Shown here piece after piece: positions 1 through 12,002 of a stretch of 64,000 bases of DNA. The notes beneath the pieces were generated by a model. The model did not search any database. It had not been told where the DNA came from and worked only from the letters and a program-made list of their open reading frames with translations. The position numbers were made by a program, and so were the translations under genes. Source of the stretch: Odobenus rosmarus divergens (lineage: Eukaryota; Chordata; Mammalia; Carnivora; Odobenidae); the NCBI RefSeq assembly GCF_000321225.1, contig NW_004450478.1, positions 2,389,634 through 2,453,633 on the forward strand, given 5' to 3'. Positions within the stretch are counted from its first letter, which is position 1, and the number at the start of each line of letters is the position of its first letter.

Positions 1-456
1 CCTCGGCTCCGTCTCTGCAGCCGGCTTCCCCGCTCCGATACCCGGGAGCTCTGCTGCACTCAGGCACCCCCGGTCTTTCTGTGACCCCGAGGGTCTTGAG
101 ACCACACTGTCCCGCCAGGGTTCCACCCCCCGCTTAGCCACTGGAGCGATGTCCTCAGCGGAGCCGACTTCTAAAAGTTCCGATTTTGTGCTCTGCGGCT
201 CTATCACTTGCCAGAAGCGGCCACGGAGGCCCCCTCCCCCGCGGTCTATCCTCCGGAATATCGCCTTGGATTCACTTCTCCGCACGTCCTACTTTCCAGT
301 AAGTGGTCGCTTCTGTGTTCAGAGAGTTGTTGCTACTCTCTTCTTCAATCTCCTGTTGAGTTCATAGGTGTTCAGAATGGTTTGATCCCTATTCAGCTGA
401 ATTCCTGAGACCAGACGAAATCCAGGTCTCCTACTCCTCCGCCATCTTGCTCCCCC
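1..456 (-). mobile_element. 5' end of a carnivore L1 (5' UTR), body outside window
   Basis: Read on the minus strand from 456, the sequence starts GGGGGAGCAAGATGGCGG, the canonical L1 5' start with its YY1 site, and continues as a CpG-rich canid-type L1 5' UTR to the window edge. The copy is therefore not 5'-truncated and may be full length (about 6 kb) to the left. Short open frames here are not genes. Confidence 0.85.
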
Positions 457-471
457 GGTGTTATTCTTAAT

Positions 472-605
472 TTATAGTCAATGACACTGAGGATTCAAGA
501 GCTGTTAAGTAATTTCTCCAAAGTCTCACAGTGAGTGGAGGTACGGGGACATGAACCTAGGCAGTCCGAGTCCCTCTTGACTATGACACTGCGCTGTAGC
601 AGCAC
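472..605 (-). repeat. MIR SINE fossil
   Basis: The plus strand carries the reverse of the MIR core (ACTGAGG...TTAAGTAA...CTCACAGTGAGTGG...GAACCTAGGCAGTC). It is degraded but collinear with the family. Confidence 0.65.
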
Positions 606-2149
606 ACAGACACAGCCCTCTTTACCTTCTGGTGTTTCCTTATCTAGTAAACATCTGCAATCCCTTTGGTTTTCAAATATCTGGCCTTCACCTTCTTCCT
701 ATGAAATATGAAGTGATTTTGACAGTCTGATCTATTATTCAGGATATCATGGCAAGGAGAGGGGTCTCAATTTACACAAGTGAGGAAACCAAAACACTAA
801 GATACCTAGTAAAAATTGGACAGCTCTGTCTTTAAGCAGAAAGCAACCTGGCACTGGGAGCTCACACAGCCATGAAGATAGAAGCATCCCAACAGCAAGT
901 CCCAGTTCGGGATGAAACAGTCAAAGATAAGAAGGCGGAGTCGTTTCACTTTCTAATTTAACTATTTGCCCAGCACACCCATTCAGGAGCAGGTTAAGAA
1001 CACTTACACCCTAGTTCAAACTGATATCAGTAATGTTGCTCAGAATCTGCAAGACAAATCAGCTTTAGTCTTCTTTTTAAGCTATCTGAGCTCCCCAAAT
1101 TCATGCCTACTAAAAACGGCATCAGCGTACTGATGTCAGCTGGGCTTGTGTGAATCAAAGAGAAGCTCAGGGTAGCATAAACAGAGCTAGAAGAGAATAA
1201 ACACAATCAGACACCCCTCGTTTTCAGTCTTTGATCCTATAGTCCCTAAATGATATGTGAAGGGATTATACTAAATTCTTATCAAAACTTTCCTTCAATT
1301 GTTTCCTTCATTAACCAATTCTGAATTGGTATGCTGGGGACAGTGTATTTTATTAAAAGCTTATATAGAAGCATAAATATTATCCAAGGTATATGCATAG
1401 TAAGGTGATAAATGACTTCTCCAGAAGTGCATGCAAATTAAATTAACATTGGGAGTGAAGTTCTTCTTTTTCAAAAGAATCCCGCACAATCTACTGCTTT
1501 CCCCCCTGCTGAGAGTGCTAATTTATTTTTTCTTAACTAGAAAACCAGGAGAAGATCTCTCTTAAGACTGGGTTTTCTGTTTATTAATTTCTTTCATTGA
1601 TTCTAAGATACTTTAACAACAACAGTGCATCAGTGGTTACAGTATTTTCAAGCTATTTAATATAATGTCAGACAATATGTTTCATAGCGGAAAGAGAATC
1701 CCTTTGGAGTGTTATGCAGTTTGCCTCCGTGTATAAGGCATCAAAAGACAAACAGTAGCAAGTATTTATCAGAGCTTCAGAAGCCCAGTGATTGGATAGG
1801 ATTCTTTGGTCAATGACAGATACAGAGATATTACAATCAACTTTCCAAGCATTTTATTTGTAAAGTAGTTCAGACAAACATGTTCAGGTAAAATATTTGG
1901 TATTAACAGAGGCTGTTTATGACTTTTCCCTCTGTTCACAGGAGCCCAAAAGCTCAGGAAATTAAAATAAACAAAAACAAAAACAAACAGCACTGCTCTA
2001 CTTGTCAAATGTAATTTGTATGAGAGGTAGTAAGTGAAGATACCCAGGTTAAATGATTTGTATGTGTCTCCAGCCCAAGACTCCAATTTGAAAACTGCTT
2101 CTGTTCTAAAAATTAACCTGTAGCTTTAAATATTGTCAGGGTAGGATAG
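606..2149. other. Intergenic, no recognised feature
   Basis: AT-rich, apparently unique or very old sequence. Open frames are short (a 105-codon minus frame at 1769-2086 has no recognisable content). No RNA gene seen. Confidence 0.5.
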
Positions 2150-2315
2150 CATATACTAATAGTTGTGTGATCTTGGTCAAAAATTTAGTTTCTCTGAGTG
2201 CAATTATTCATATACAAAATGGACATAATTTCTAACTTATAGGATTATTGTGAAGATTTAAAATAATGAATGCATAATATTTAGTATACTTCCTAGGAAA
2301 CAGTAGATGTTATAC
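2150..2315 (+). repeat. MIR fossil
   Basis: Collinear remnants of the MIR core and 3' part: TTGTGTGATCTTGG, TTTCTCTGAGTGCAATT, AAAATGGACATAATT and GGATTATTGTGAAGATTTAAA. Confidence 0.65.
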
Positions 2316-2506
2316 AGAAAATAGCCCACAAAGGCCAATTTGAGCCATTTAAAAAATTGAACACAAATATTAAATATGTTAGTATCAAACAGTTATCAAG
2401 AATATACAGGTTGTTTTTTTCAAGTTAGCTTCTTACTGAAATACAAATACGTATAGTAACATACACAAGTAATAAGTGAATTACTCAATAAATATTTAAA
2501 ATATAA

Positions 2507-2710
2507 GGACACCTGGGTGGCTCAGTCGGTTAAGCATCTGCCTTCAGCTCAGGTCATGATCTGGGATCCTGGGATCGAGTCCCACATTGGGCTCCTTGCT
2601 CAGTGGGGAGCCTGCTTCTCCCTCTCCCTCTGCCCACCACTCCCCCTGCCTGTGCCCTCTCTCTCTCTCTCTGACAAATAAATTTTTAAAAAATATTTTT
2701 AAAAAATAAA
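2507..2710 (+). mobile_element. Carnivore tRNA-derived SINE
   Basis: Head ACACCTGGGTGGCTCAGTCGG, CT-rich middle and A-rich tail. Flanked by the 10-bp duplication TAAAATATAA (2497-2506 and 2711-2720). Confidence 0.9.
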
Positions 2711-2769
2711 TAAAATATAAACAGACCCAAACTGAGAAAAAGAACATTACTAGGATTTCAATAGCGCAG

Positions 2770-3836
2770 TCCTTTGTTCTTTCTCCCTGTCACCAACTCC
2801 TTCTCAAAGGTATTCAGTGTTCTGAATTCTAACACCATAGATTAGTTTTGCCCATTCTTAAACTTTCTAGAAATGGAATATACAGTATGTACTCTAGTGT
2901 CTGGCTTCTCGCCCTTCAACATTATGTCTTGAGATTAATCTATGTTGCTGTGGTGTCACAGTACTTCATTTTCATTGCTCCATGTATGACTATACCACAG
3001 TTTATCTCTCCATTCTAGAGTTGATGGGTTCTTGGAGCTATTACTGGATAATGCTACTATGAAGATTCTCTGTACGTGCTTTTTAGTGCTTATATGTATA
3101 CATTTCTGTTGGGAGTGGAAGTGCTGGGTCATAGGGTATGTATATGTTTATTTTCAGTAGATATTACCAATGGTTTTCCAAAAAGATTGCATCAATTTAC
3201 AATCCCAGCAGCAGTGTATAGGAATTCCGCATGTTCACAAACACTTGGGATTGCCAGTCTTTTTCATTTTAGCCTTATGTCAGATGTGTACCAATACTTA
3301 ATTATTTAATTTAAATTTTAATTTCCCAGCACTGTAGTGATGTTGAGCACCTTATTGTAGGCTTATTGACCATTTAGAAACCCTCTTTTGTGAAGTACCT
3401 GTTCAAGTTCTTTGCCCAATTATCTAATGGTTTGTAATTTTCTTACTGATTTATAGGTGCTTTTTTTTTCTTACTCTAGATATGTTTTTAATCAGAAATA
3501 TTGGTGCAAAAAAATCTTTCTTTCTAAATCTTTACTTTTAATTTCTTAATGGCTTTTTTCAAAAGATTATTTATTTATTTATTGGTGAGAGAGACAGAGA
3601 GATGGCACAGGCAGGGGGGCGGGGAGAGGGAGAAGTGAACTCCCCACTGAGCAGGGAACCCGATGTGAGATCCCATGCCAGGACCCTGGGATCATGACCT
3701 GAGCCGAAGATAGATGCTTAACCGACTGAGCCACCCTGGCACCCCTTAATGGCTTTTTTTGATTAATTAAAGTTCTTGATTTTAATGTGGTCCAACTTAT
3801 TTATATTTTCCTTTTTAGTTACAAGACACATGAGTA
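2770..3836 (-). mobile_element. Old L1 (L1M) 3' region, split by a SINE
   Basis: Reverse-strand L1 3'-end signature (TACCACAGTTTATCTCTCCA, GGGAGTGGAAGTGCTGGGTC, CAATCCCAGCAGCAGTG). A SINE at 3560-3745 interrupts it and it resumes to about 3836. It has no intact frames. Confidence 0.75.
3560..3745 (-). mobile_element. Carnivore SINE inserted in L1M
   Basis: Minus-oriented SINE ending GAGCCACCCTGGCACCCC on plus. A perfect 14-bp target duplication TTAATGGCTTTTTT lies at 3546-3559 and 3746-3759. Confidence 0.93.
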
Positions 3837-3863
3837 ACAAACTGCATTAAAAACAAACAACCG

Positions 3864-4070
3864 AGGGGTGCCTAGGTGGCTTAGTCAGTCAAGCATCTGA
3901 CTCTTGGTTTCAGCTCAGGTCATGATCTCAGGGTCATGAGATTGAGCCCCGTATGGGGCTCCACCGCAGCAGGGAGTCTGCTTGAGGTTCTCTCTCTCCT
4001 TCTTCCTCTGCCCCTCCCCTTCTCTAAAATAAAAATAAATAAATCTTAAAAAACAAAACAAAACAAAAAA
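3864..4070 (+). mobile_element. Carnivore SINE
   Basis: Older head GGGGTGCCTAGGTGGCTTAG, CT-rich middle and AATAAATAAATC tail grading into an AAAAC-rich stretch. Confidence 0.88.
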
Positions 4071-4179
4071 CCAACAGATTCCGAAAACTAAAGGCTTCAG
4101 ATATTGAAATTAAGATATATAATGTCAAATTACTAGGTGGGAAATATTTTAAAATATAAAATAGAAATAGAATTTTTTT

Positions 4180-4496
4180 GAATGAGAAAAACAATTATTT
4201 AAAATTTCCAACTGCCAGAGGGGAAAGGGTGGGTGGATGGGCAAAACAAGTGAAGAGAATTAAGATGTACAATCTTCCAGTTACAAAATAAATGAGTCAC
4301 AAGGATGAAAAGTGCAGCATAGGAATATACTTAATAACACTGTAATAGCTTTGTATAGTGACAGATGGTAACTACACTTACCATGATGAGCACTGGGTAA
4401 TGTACAGGATTATCAAATCACTATGTTGTACACCTGAAACTAACATAACATTGTATGTCAACTACAATAAAAAATAATAAAAATAAAATAAAATAG
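4180..4496 (+). mobile_element. L1 3' UTR fragment
   Basis: Typical L1 3' end (GGTAACTACACTTACC, GTTGTACACCTGAAACTAA, then AATAAAAATAAAATAAAAT tail). Confidence 0.75.
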
Positions 4497-4734
4497 CTCA
4501 AAAAATAAAGCATCTGAGATAATTTGAAAACTTTTATTATTTTTATTGGAAATTAGGTGCATAGAATTGGTTTAATCACAGCCCTTGAATAATGACACAT
4601 TAGAATCATTTGCCAAGAATGGTCTTTTTAAATTTTATTCTATCTTAAAAATATAATGAACACTTGGAAATTCACCACCTAACCTGAGAACTAGTAACTT
4701 ACATTTATTGCTACTACTCCTACTAATACTGTTC

Positions 4735-4890
4735 ATTGCATCATTATTCACAATAGCCAAAATATGTCAAAACCTAAGTGCCCATTAATGGATGAATGGA
4801 TCAAGAAAATGTGGTATATACATATATAGTGGAGTATTATTCAACCTTTAAAAAGGATCACACAATGTATTGGAGGAGACAGGATTCCAG
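4735..4890 (+). mobile_element. L1 ORF2/3' fragment
   Basis: Contains the L1 stretch CACAATAGCCAAAATATG and the GTGGTATATACATATA to GGAGTATTATTCAACC segment, a short decayed remnant. Confidence 0.7.
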
Positions 4891-4977
4891 CCCAGATTTT
4901 CTAGCTCTGGAGCCTGACTCCCTGGCAGCCTTATGCTGTCTTTACAGTCCAATAAAAAGAATATTTAAAATACATAT

Positions 4978-5187
4978 TTTATTATTTTTTATTAAAAAAT
5001 ATTTTATTTTTTTATTTGACAGAGAGAGACCCAGCGAGAGCAGGAACACAAGCAGAGGGAGTGGGAGAGGGAGAAGCAGGCTTCCCACAGAGCAGGAAGC
5101 CTGATGCAGGGCTCGATCCCAGGACCCCGGGATCATGACCCGAGCTGAAGGCAGACGCCCAATGACTGAGCCACCCAGGCGCCCCTA
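4978..5187 (-). mobile_element. Carnivore SINE
   Basis: Reverse SINE (TATTTGACAGAGAGAG to GAGCCACCCAGGCGCCCC on plus). Duplication AAAATACATAT at 4967-4977 and 5188-5198. Confidence 0.92.
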
Positions 5188-5261
5188 AAAATACATATAT
5201 AAATGCTTGGAACATTTTCAAGAAAGATACACTAGAAATTGGCAAAATAGTAGTTTCCTTT

Positions 5262-7000
5262 AAAGAAAGGATCTATACTCTAGGAACTACAGAACACTCA
5301 TGAAAGAAATTGAAGAAGACACAAAAAGATGGAAAAACATTCCATGCTCATAGATCAGAAGAATAAACATTGTTAAAATGTCTATGCTACCCAGAGCAAT
5401 CTATACCTTCAACGCCATCCTGATCAAAATTCCACTGACATTTTTCAAAGTGCTGGTACAAACAATCCTAAAATTTGTATGGAATCAGAAAAGATCCCGA
5501 ATTGCCAAGGAAATGTTGAAAAAGAAAAAGCTGGGGGTATCACATTGCCCGATTTCAAGCTATATCACAAAGCAGTGATCACAAAGACAGCATGGTACTG
5601 GCACAAAAACAGACATATAGACAAATGGAACAGAATAGAGAGCCCAGATATGGACCCTCAACTCTATGGTCAAATAATCTTCGACAAAGCAGGAAAAAAT
5701 ATACAATGGAAAAAAGACAGTCTCTTCAGTAAATGATGCTGGGAAAATTGGACAGCTATATACAGAAGAATGAAACTAACACCATACACAAAGATAAACT
5801 CAAAATGGATGAAAGACCTCAAAGTGAAACAGGAATCCATCAAAATCCTGGAGGAGAACATAGGTAGTAACCTCTTTGACATCGGCCACAGCAACTTCTT
5901 TCAAGATACATCTCCAAAGGCTAGTGAAGCAAAAGCAGAAATGAACTTTTGGGACTTCATCAAGATAAAAGGCTTCTGCACAGCAAAGGAAACAGTCAAC
6001 AAAACAAAAAGGCAACCAACAGAATGGGAGAAGATATTTGCAAATGACACTACAAAGGGCTGGTATCCAAGATGTATAAAGAACTTCTCAAACTCAACAC
6101 CCAAAAAATAAATAATCAAGTCAAAAAATGGACGGAAGACATGAACAGACACGTCTCCAAAGAAGACATACAAATGGCTTACAGACACATGAAAAAATGT
6201 TCATCATCATTAGCCATTAGGGAAATTCAAATCAAAACCACATTGAGATACCACCTTACACCAGTTAGAATGGCAAAAATTGACAAGGCAAGAAACAACA
6301 AATGTTGGAGAGGCTGTGGAGAAAGGGGAACCCTCTTACACTGTTGGTGGGAATGCAAGTTCGTATGGCCACTTTGGAAAACAGTGTGGAGGTGCCTCAG
6401 AAAATTAAAAATAGAGCTACCCTATGACCCAGAAATTGCACTACTGGGTATTTACCCCGAAGATACAGATGTAGTGAAAAGAAGGGCCATATGCAGTTCA
6501 TAGCAACAATGTCCGCTATAGCCAAACTGTGGAAAGAGCCGAGATGCCCTTCAACAGACAAATGGATAAAGAAGATGTGGTCCCTGAGAATATTACTCAG
6601 CCATCAGAAAGGATGAATACCCAACTGAGGAGATTATGCTAAGTGAAATAAGTCAAGCAGAGAAAGTCAATTATCATATGGTTTCACTTATTTGTGGAAC
6701 ATGAGGAATAGCATGGAGGACATTAAGAGAAGGAAGGGAAAAATGAAGGGGTTGGAATCGGAGGGGGAGAAGAACCATGAAGACTAGGGACTCCGAGAAA
6801 CAAACTGAGGGTTTTAGAGGAGAAGGGGGTGGGGGGATGGGTTAGCCCAGTGACGGGTATTAAGGAGGGCACGTACTGCATGGAGCACTGGGTGTTATAC
6901 GAAAACAATGAATCATGGATCACTACATCAAAAACTAATGATGTATTATATGGTGACTAACATAACATAATAAAATAAAATAAAATTTAAAAAATAGAGT
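5262..7000 (+). mobile_element. 5'-truncated L1: ORF2 C-terminal part and 3' UTR
   Basis: Starts inside ORF2 (KDLYS...-like translation) and runs through the ORF2 C-terminal region to the carnivore L1 3' UTR (GGGTTAGCCCAGTGACGGGT, GGAGCACTGGGTGTTATAC) and an AATAAAATAAAAT tail. The reading frame is broken into at least four pieces (5378-5578, 5479-5736, 5770-6111, 6072-6503), so it is inactive. The reverse transcriptase core lies upstream of the truncation and is missing. Confidence 0.93.
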
Positions 7001-7057
7001 ACCTAGGGCTGGAAGAATTTTATGCTCTTTATTTCAGTCTATTTTTGTTGTTCATTT

Positions 7058-7273
7058 ATTTTTATTTTATTTTATTTATTATTATTATTTTTTTTAGAAA
7101 GAGTGCATGAACATGGGGTGTGGGGGAGAGAGGCAGAGGAAGAGAGAGAGAGAGAATATTAAGCAGACTGCATGCCCAGCATGGAGCTTGACACGGGGCT
7201 CAATCTCACCATCACAACCAGAGCTGAAGTGAAGAGTCGGACGCTTAACCAACTGAGCCACCCAGGCACCCCA
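7058..7273 (-). mobile_element. Carnivore SINE (older)
   Basis: Reverse SINE ending GAGCCACCCAGGCACCCC on plus, with an imperfect duplication (TTTTTGTTGTTCATTTATTT before, TTTTTGTTCATTTATTTG after). Confidence 0.9.
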
Positions 7274-8766
7274 TTTTTGTTCATTTATTTGAGGGAGAGT
7301 TAAAGATTGTTCTCCATGTAACATTGGATGCATAAAAAACTATATAAGATTCACATATATTTCGCAGAATAATAAAATGAATGCCTGAGAATCACACATC
7401 TTACAACATTACCAATACTACACATTACCAATACATTGAGAGCCCTATTCTAACTTTCTAATCATGTGACTGTAGTATTTTTTCTTTTTTATTAAAAAGT
7501 TCGACTGGAGGTATCTGGATGGCACAACTGCACCACTTTTGTCTTCTTTATACATGTCTAAATATTTAAGAAACTAACAAATAAGGTGGAGAGGTAGATC
7601 AGAATGTTACGTTCTCAAAAATGTAATAGCTGTGCGTCCCAGGCACACTGGGGTATGTGAGAGCATATTAAACCTAGCAATGCCCTGATTAAGCCCCTAT
7701 GTTCCTCACTTGATGTAATGTGAGACGCTATTGAAATATCCACCATAAGTTCATATAACAGGTTATTTTACAACCTCTCAAAGGGTAAGTGAATTCCAAA
7801 GGGAAAAAAGCAATTTTATGCAAGTACTTTGTTTTAAAAAAAATACGTGTATGAAAAAAATTACCCATGTTTAAAGACACTTATCACGATTAACGGTAAC
7901 ATGAGAACTTATCTCCACAGGTACTATCCGCTTTTGTCACTCTACTCTTTGTCTTTGCCAACATCACTTTTAGTTTAAAAAAGAAGAAAAGAAAAAAGCA
8001 CCTGAAAACCTTGAAACCCAACGATCTTTCTTACGTGATTCTGGGATGAACAAACAAGTATTGTTCAAATGTTCCATAATAAGTTTAAGGACCTTTAGTA
8101 ATAATGTCAGCGCATAGATGATACTGTCAAAAGCTTTATTCTAATTCTGAACACACAGGCAGAATAAGCTGTTCATTGGTACTTTTAGGTGTTCTTTTAA
8201 AAACCTTTAAAAACCTGGTGCCATATGAAATCTTTAGCACTTAATGGAGAAGTTTCAAATATTGAGAAAGCTACTTACATGAAATAATGTTTTTTCATTA
8301 GCAAACTGAGACCCAACAAAATTTTTCAAATAAATTCAAGTTTCTTAGAAACACATTTTATATAATACATTCTTTTCAAGTGATAGTTTACTTCTTTCAC
8401 TGCAAACTGTTGAAATGACAATTCAGGAAATTGGATGTGAAGATGCTATTTGAAACACTACACACACAAAAAACAGATCCTTCAGCATAATCTTGGCATT
8501 GCTGGTGCAGAGATGATTTCAGCAGAAGGATCTTAAAAGTATGAGCCAACATAAGCCATGTTTCTAGAATAATCTATACACTGTTATGTTCATTTTACAA
8601 TATATTTTCAATACATATAGAAGCCCCTTGAAATAATTTATCATTCTACTTCCAAATAAAGTACTTATTATTATTATTTATATTATTATTACTGTTATTT
8701 GAATACAATTTGTTGATGTTCTAGTAGATGCCAAGAACCTACTAGGTGCCTTATATACACTTTCTC
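7274..8766. other. Intergenic, no recognised feature
   Basis: AT-rich sequence without clear repeats or long frames; a short TTA-rich tract lies at about 8664-8700. Confidence 0.5.
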
Positions 8767-8781
8767 TAATCCACACAATTC

Positions 8782-8985
8782 TTTTTTTTTTTTTTTTAAG
8801 ATTTTATTTATTTATTTGACAGAGAGTGACACAGCGAGAGAGGGAACACAAGCAGGGGGAGTGGAAGAGGGAGAAGCAGGCCTCCCGCAGAACAGGGAGC
8901 CCGATGCAGGGCTTGATCCCAGGACCCTGGGATCATGACCTGAGCCGAAGGCAGACACTCAATGACCGAGCCACGCAGGCGCCCC
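8782..8985 (-). mobile_element. Carnivore SINE (young-looking)
   Basis: Reverse SINE with a 17-T run, ending CAGGCGCCCC on plus, flanked by a perfect 15-bp duplication TAATCCACACAATTC (8767-8781 and 8986-9000). Confidence 0.95.
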
Positions 8986-9000
8986 TAATCCACACAATTC

Positions 9001-9877
9001 TGCAATTCTGTCATGAGGAAATGAAAGGTGTCCCAAGGTCCCCCTGCTGGAAAATGGCAGCACTAGCCTGTAGCCTGAGCCCAACTACCTCAAAAGTCTC
9101 TCTTTATTGACCCATACATCCTCCCATGTTTCTGTATATAAACCATAGTTTTTCATCTGGGTTGAAAATCAGCCTACACTGTAATTTTTATAACAATTTA
9201 CAGAGAAAATGATGGTTTTATACCACCAGTTGGCATTTTTAACAATTGGGGCAGCTGATCAATTTGTAAAAAACTGGCATTTTTATTCCTTACTATTGTG
9301 CTCTCTGTCAGTCTGCCTTCCCTCTCTGCATACAACATTTTAAATCTACCTAACCACACACTTTTATGATAAAACCAGATGCTGTGAAGTGCATTAGGGA
9401 TGACCCAGAAAGCAAGATAAGAGACTGATAGATTCAGCAATTTGAAAAGTGATAGAAAAAATTATCTGTGGCATAGGCCAGCTTTATACATCAGCTCAAA
9501 TAGTGGCTCATGAGCAAGTTTCTTTGAAATTTTGGGAGTTTTTGATAAATACCAGATTGGAAGCTGACTCTGAAACAGTGATTAGCCTGCAGAAGTTTAC
9601 TAGGGAATGGTCTTTGGATCACCTTCTGTGTAAGGGAGGGGTCAGAAGCAAAGGGAGAAGGTGGGATGGGATGGTTCCAATGAAGTCCCCATCTGACCCC
9701 ACAGGGAGCTCTGCAGCTGGGATGGCCATTCAGAAATATCCAAGTTGGGGAAAAGGTGCTGAGAAACTATACCCCCTCATTGCTCAGTGTTTTGAGGCAG
9801 ACTGCAGACCCTCTTCCAGCAGTATCTTCAGGAGCTGATGGGGGTCAGGGCAGCCTATCACATGTTCATCACATGTT
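9001..9877. other. Intergenic, unclassified
   Basis: Contains a 129-codon plus frame at 9449-9838 with no recognisable domain, start context or splice support; treated as chance. Confidence 0.45.
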
Positions 9878-10155
9878 ATGGGTTGAATTCTGTCTCCCAA
9901 AATTTGTATGTTGAACTCCTATTCCCTATGACCTCAGAATGTGACCTTATTTGGAAATAGGGTCACTGCACAAGTATTTAGTTGAGATGAGGTCATAGTG
10001 GAGTAGAGTGGGCCCTTAATCCAATATGACTAGTGTCCTTACAAGAGGGAATTTGGAGAGACAAACGCTGGGAGAACAAGTTCCCACTCAAGACCCACAA
10101 ACCCATGTATAAAGTGATTCATCCCAGATGTAGACCTATACACAGGTACATAGAT
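9878..10155 (+). mobile_element. MLT1-type LTR fragment (ERVL-MaLR)
   Basis: Begins TGTTATGGGTTGAATTCTGT and contains GACCTTATTTGGAAATAGGG, GATGAGGTCATA and TGGGCCCTTAATCCAATATG, the usual order in MLT1 LTRs. The 3' part is lost. An ancient, non-functional LTR. Confidence 0.8.
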
Positions 10156-10172
10156 AAGATGCAGAAGTCATA

Positions 10173-10365
10173 GGGGCGCCTGGGTGGCTCAGTTGGTTAA
10201 GCAGCTGCCTTCAGCTCAGGTCCTGATCTCAGGGTTCTGGAATTGAACCCAAGGTCAGGCTCCCTGCTCAGCAGGGAGTCTACTTCTCTCTCTCCCCCTA
10301 CTCTTACTTCCCGCTTGTGCTTTCTCTCTCTCTCTCTCAAATAAATAAATAAAATCTTTAAAAAA
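10173..10365 (+). mobile_element. Carnivore SINE
   Basis: Head GGGGCGCCTGGGTGGCTCAG, AATAAATAAATAAAATC tail, duplication AGAAGTCATA (10163-10172 and 10371-10380; longer with two mismatches). Confidence 0.94.
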
Positions 10366-10380
10366 GACGTAGAAGTCATA

Positions 10381-11630
10381 AAGGGGCTTTTCCAGACATC
10401 TGGTATTCTTTTTGGCTAAAATTCAGAACAGCAGCTTGTCCTGACTTTTAGAATGCTTTAGCTTTCCGAAGAGAACAAAAACTGCTTCTGATGAGAGCTC
10501 CTAGGGTGAGATCACAAGGCTCTGACCTGCCTTTTCACCACTTGTTTTAATCATTTAGATGAGACACTGATGTCATGTTAACCAAACCTTGAAGAAAACA
10601 GACCTTGGATGCAGTTACTTCCATGTGACAGAACCAATATCCAAAAAGACTAAACAATAGAATAAACCTAAATGATGAAATATGTCACAGAAATATGTAA
10701 TATCATGTCCTTAGTTAAAAATAAGTTTAAATATTGGATGAGAAATACATGATTAAAAATGATTATAGGTTTTCATTGATTATAAGCTCACTCCAAGTCA
10801 ACTCTAACGAGACTGTCCAGGAGCTGATGAGATAGCAGTCTTTGTCAAGGAAGTCCACAAGGAAGGCGGTGATTGTCTAGTATTCCCCCAAGCCAGTCAG
10901 ACCACACCTAAGGTGTTAAATTCAATTCAGGTGCCACCTTCCCCAGGGCTCCTGCCAAACTAAAGACTACTCAGAAGAAATTAGCAGGATGATGAATGAC
11001 CTCATGTCATTTCACATTCAGAAGAGAACTGAAGATACTGGGAAGCATTCATCAGGAAAAAAACAGGAAACAAAGATTGAAAGCCTATTGTAGATCAGAG
11101 ATTAAGCTTGCTCTAAATGTCCTGAGAGGTAGAGGTTTCAGAGACATTAGCCACTGTTCAAGAGGAACTTAGGAACCATGACAGCTATGCAGGGAAACAG
11201 AAACAGAGCAGTGGGCTCTTGGAAGTTAGTTCCAGCAAAGTCTTACCCGCTTGCCAGGCATAGCAGAGAAAAGACAGATGCATCAGATAGAGAACTGCCT
11301 TCCGTGAACCTAAATTCTGTGATTCACCCATTCCTGGTCAAAAGATCTGTCCAACACCTTAGTGCACACTGCCCACCCATTCATCAGCCCCTTTTCACTT
11401 TGTATTTCATTCTTCCAGGCCAATTAAAGGGTCACAGAATCTTGGACTCAAAAAGGACCCAGGAGACTCCTTGATGCAATTTGTCACCCTGGCAGAAATC
11501 TTGTATTTGACACCCCTGAGAGGTAGGTATACATCACACCCCAACTGGGCCCCCATTGCCTTTCCCTGAAACATCCCCACTGCCTTAGCCCTGTCAGTCC
11601 ACATCTGTGTCCTATGCTTTGTAGCAATGT
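10381..11630. other. Intergenic, no recognised feature
   Basis: Mixed-composition sequence without recognisable genes or repeats. Frames of up to 98 codons (11178-11474) show no known protein. Confidence 0.45.
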
Positions 11631-11631
11631 A

Positions 11632-12002
11632 GTGAAGTGACTGAGAGCCTGGCTTTTGGAATTTCCTTGCATCTAATCCTGACTCTGCCTGTTACTAGCT
11701 ATATGACTATAAGCAAATTGTATAACTTCTCTGTGTCTGTTTCGTCATATGGAAAACAGAGATTATAATAGTACCTACATTATGGTGCTGTTATAAAGAA
11801 AGACTGAATGTGCTGGAGCACCTGGCTGGCTCAGTGGAAGAGCGTGCAACCCTTGATGTTGCGGTTGTGAGTTCAAGCCCCACGTCAGGTGTAGAGATTA
11901 CTTAAGTCAATATTTAAAATAGATAAATAAAGATTAAGTGTGTTAATATATGTAAAACACTTGGAACAGCACCTGCCAGGTAAATGTGTGGTAACTGTTA
12001 GC
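11632..12002 (+). repeat. MIR fossil split by an old carnivore SINE
   Basis: Long collinear MIR match: GAGAGCCTGGCTTTTGGAAT, AATCCTGACTCTGCC, GTTACTAGCTATATGACTAT, then after the SINE TAAAACACTTGGAACAGCAC. Confidence 0.9.
11812..11940 (+). mobile_element. Old short carnivore SINE inside MIR
   Basis: Head GAGCACCTGGCTGGCTCAGT, tRNA-like body (GTTGCGGTTGTGAGTTCAAG), short AT-rich tail without the long CT tract, so an older subfamily than most copies here. Confidence 0.88.

Noticed and set aside
4942..5245. Frames with PGSWDRALHQ- or LLLPLPLPLLVF-type sequence, recurring across the window
   Set aside because: These are translations of carnivore SINEs and recur at each copy.
5378..6503. Several L1 ORF2 frames
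   Set aside because: Pieces of a truncated, frame-broken retrotransposon, not host genes.
9449..9838. 129-codon plus frame
   Set aside because: No homology recognised, isolated in intergenic DNA.
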